Assembly: GCF_016031635.1 (NCBI RefSeq)
Contig: NZ_JACEGD010000015.1
Location: 62,001-126,000, forward strand
Reading direction: 5' to 3'
From: Bradyrhizobium diversitatis
GTDB lineage: Bacteria > Pseudomonadota > Alphaproteobacteria > Rhizobiales > Xanthobacteraceae
Length of the DNA: 64,000 bases
This document shows, one piece after another, positions 63,102 through 64,000 of the stretch (the first letter of the stretch is position 1; the number at the start of each line of letters is the position of its first letter). Position numbers and translations under genes: made by a program. The notes under the pieces were generated by a model. The model saw nothing but the letters and a program-made list of their open reading frames with translations. It did no database searches and was not told the DNA's origin.

Positions 63102-64000
63102 ATGCTGAGACAGGCTGTCGTCCTCGTCGGGGGACTCGGCACCCGCCTCGGCGAACGCACCAAAACCGTGCCGAAGCCGATGCTCGATGTTGGCGGCCGG
63201 CCGTTTCTCGACACGCTGCTCGACGAACTCGTACGCTACGGCGTGTTCGATGAAATACTTCTGCTTGCGGGCCACAAGGCGGAGATCGTCGAGAGGCACT
63301 ACGCCGCGGCCGCCAGGGGATCGACGCGAATCATCGTGTCGCGCGAGCCCGAGCCGCTCGGCACCGGCGGTGCGCTCGTGCATGCGCGCGACCTTCTGCA
63401 TGACCGGTTCCTGTTGCTCAACGGCGATTCCCTGTTCGATTTCAACCTGCTCGACCTGATCATGCGCGCCCAAGGGGGGCGCGTTCACATGGCACTGCGC
63501 GACGGCGTCGTCGGGGACCGCTATGGACGCGTCGTCCTCGACGGTGACGTAGTGCGTGACTTCATCGCCCCGGGTGTGGGTGCTACTGGACCGGTCAATG
63601 CCGGCATCTACGTCATCGACAAGTCCGTTCTTGCCGACATCACAATGCTTCCCGCCTCGCTCGAGCAGGACGTATTTCCTGGCCTGACCAAGTTCAGCGC
63701 ACTGCGCGGCACGGCCTATCGCGGTTACTTCATCGACATCGGCATTCCCGACGACTTTGCACGCGCGGACCGCGAATTGCGGGACAAGCTGCGACGGCCG
63801 GCGGTGTTTTTCGATCGCGACGGCGTGCTCAACCATGATTCGGGATACACTTTCGAGACGCACAGGCTCGAATGGATCGAGGGCGCACGCGAGGCCGTGA
63901 AGGCCGTCAACGACGCCGGCTATTTTGCCTTCGTCATCACCAATCAGTCCGGAGTCGCACGCGGCTACTACGAGGAGCATCACGTGGTCGCGCTGCACCG
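63102..64000 (+). CDS. Fused heptose-1-phosphate guanylyltransferase (HddC-like) and heptose bisphosphate phosphatase (GmhB-like), partial
   Basis: The gene runs off the right edge; 299 codons are visible. Residues 1-230 form a sugar nucleotidyltransferase with Gly-Gly-Leu-Gly-Thr-Arg at 10-15, Val-Pro-Lys-Pro-Met and Asn-Gly-Asp-Ser near 107. From 234 a HAD phosphatase begins with nucleophile Asp238 and Asp240 in FFDRDGVLN, and TNQSGVARG at 280-288, the GmhB signature. The pair covers two steps of GDP-D-glycero-D-manno-heptose synthesis, and the phosphatase is also needed for ADP-heptose. ATG 63102 with GGAAGAG upstream was chosen; 63087 and 63081 are in-frame alternatives. Confidence 0.88.
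   Translation, partial: MLRQAVVLVGGLGTRLGERTKTVPKPMLDVGGRPFLDTLLDELVRYGVFDEILLLAGHKAEIVERHYAAAARGSTRIIVSREPEPLGTGGALVHARDLLHDRFLLLNGDSLFDFNLLDLIMRAQGGRVHMALRDGVVGDRYGRVVLDGDVVRDFIAPGVGATGPVNAGIYVIDKSVLADITMLPASLEQDVFPGLTKFSALRGTAYRGYFIDIGIPDDFARADRELRDKLRRPAVFFDRDGVLNHDSGYTFETHRLEWIEGAREAVKAVNDAGYFAFVITNQSGVARGYYEEHHVVALH

Overview
The window reads as chromosomal DNA of a Rhizobiales alphaproteobacterium, most likely Bradyrhizobium or a close relative. The evidence is the high G+C, Bradyrhizobium-style intergenic palindromes, an LpcC-type core mannosyltransferase, an LpxO-type lipid A hydroxylase, two branched-chain-amino-acid-type (liv) ABC transporter clusters, and a metK/ahcY methyl-cycle cluster. 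This placement comes from protein character read by eye; no database search was run. I see no rRNA, tRNA, CRISPR array, integrase or insertion sequence.

Layout. (1) 0-14.4 kb, lipopolysaccharide I: a WecA-type initiating phosphosugar transferase, a 4-reductase-type SDR and a WbpM-type 4,6-dehydratase (together a plausible UDP-N-acetylquinovosamine start module); an O-antigen ligase/polymerase, HldE, HldD and WaaF (ADP-heptose supply and transfer); an orphan membrane protein; an LpcC-like glycosyltransferase; and GalE. (2) 14.4-23.8 kb, mixed: an MsbA-like exporter, a fumarylacetoacetase-family hydrolase, an NTF2-like protein, LpxO, a 51-residue small protein, a LysR regulator facing an SDR-tautomerase-MFS operon, and a Baeyer-Villiger-type monooxygenase. 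(3) 23.9-29.7 kb, methyl cycle: ahcY, metK, an HTH-methyltransferase fusion and a MetE-type methyltransferase. (4) 29.7-34.5 kb: a complete livF-G-M-H-K cluster. (5) 35-39.3 kb: a small lipoprotein, PurU, a HemD-like protein, an MFS transporter and a Crp/Fnr regulator. (6) 39.6-47.2 kb: a second liv cluster with a long-chain acyl-CoA-ligase-type enzyme, interrupted by a palindrome-bounded DUF559 endonuclease cassette. (7) 47.2-49.7 kb: an AGE-family epimerase and a PaaK-like ligase. (8) 49.9-64 kb, lipopolysaccharide II.

Lipopolysaccharide II is the most unusual part. A tight seven-gene operon encodes a CBS-pair/heptose-7-phosphate kinase fusion, a NeuB-type synthase fused to SAF and TIM-barrel domains, a CMP-sugar synthetase, three SDRs and a free TIM-barrel protein. 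It is followed by two related unknown proteins, a methyltransferase, a Wzy-like polymerase and a Wzz-like chain-length protein. The window ends inside an HddC-GmhB fusion (heptose-1-phosphate guanylyltransferase plus heptose bisphosphate phosphatase).

How the genes work together. Blocks 1 and 8 could build a heteropolysaccharide: QuiNAc initiation, ADP-heptose for the core, GDP-D,D-heptose through the HddA- and HddC-like enzymes, and a CMP-activated ulosonic acid. Wzy/Wzz would polymerise it and the WaaL-like protein would ligate it. The operon has no aminotransferase, acetyltransferase or nucleotide-sugar dehydratase. With a heptose kinase at its head, this suggests a non-aminated, possibly ten-carbon ulosonic acid rather than a classical sialic-type sugar. 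That product is inference.
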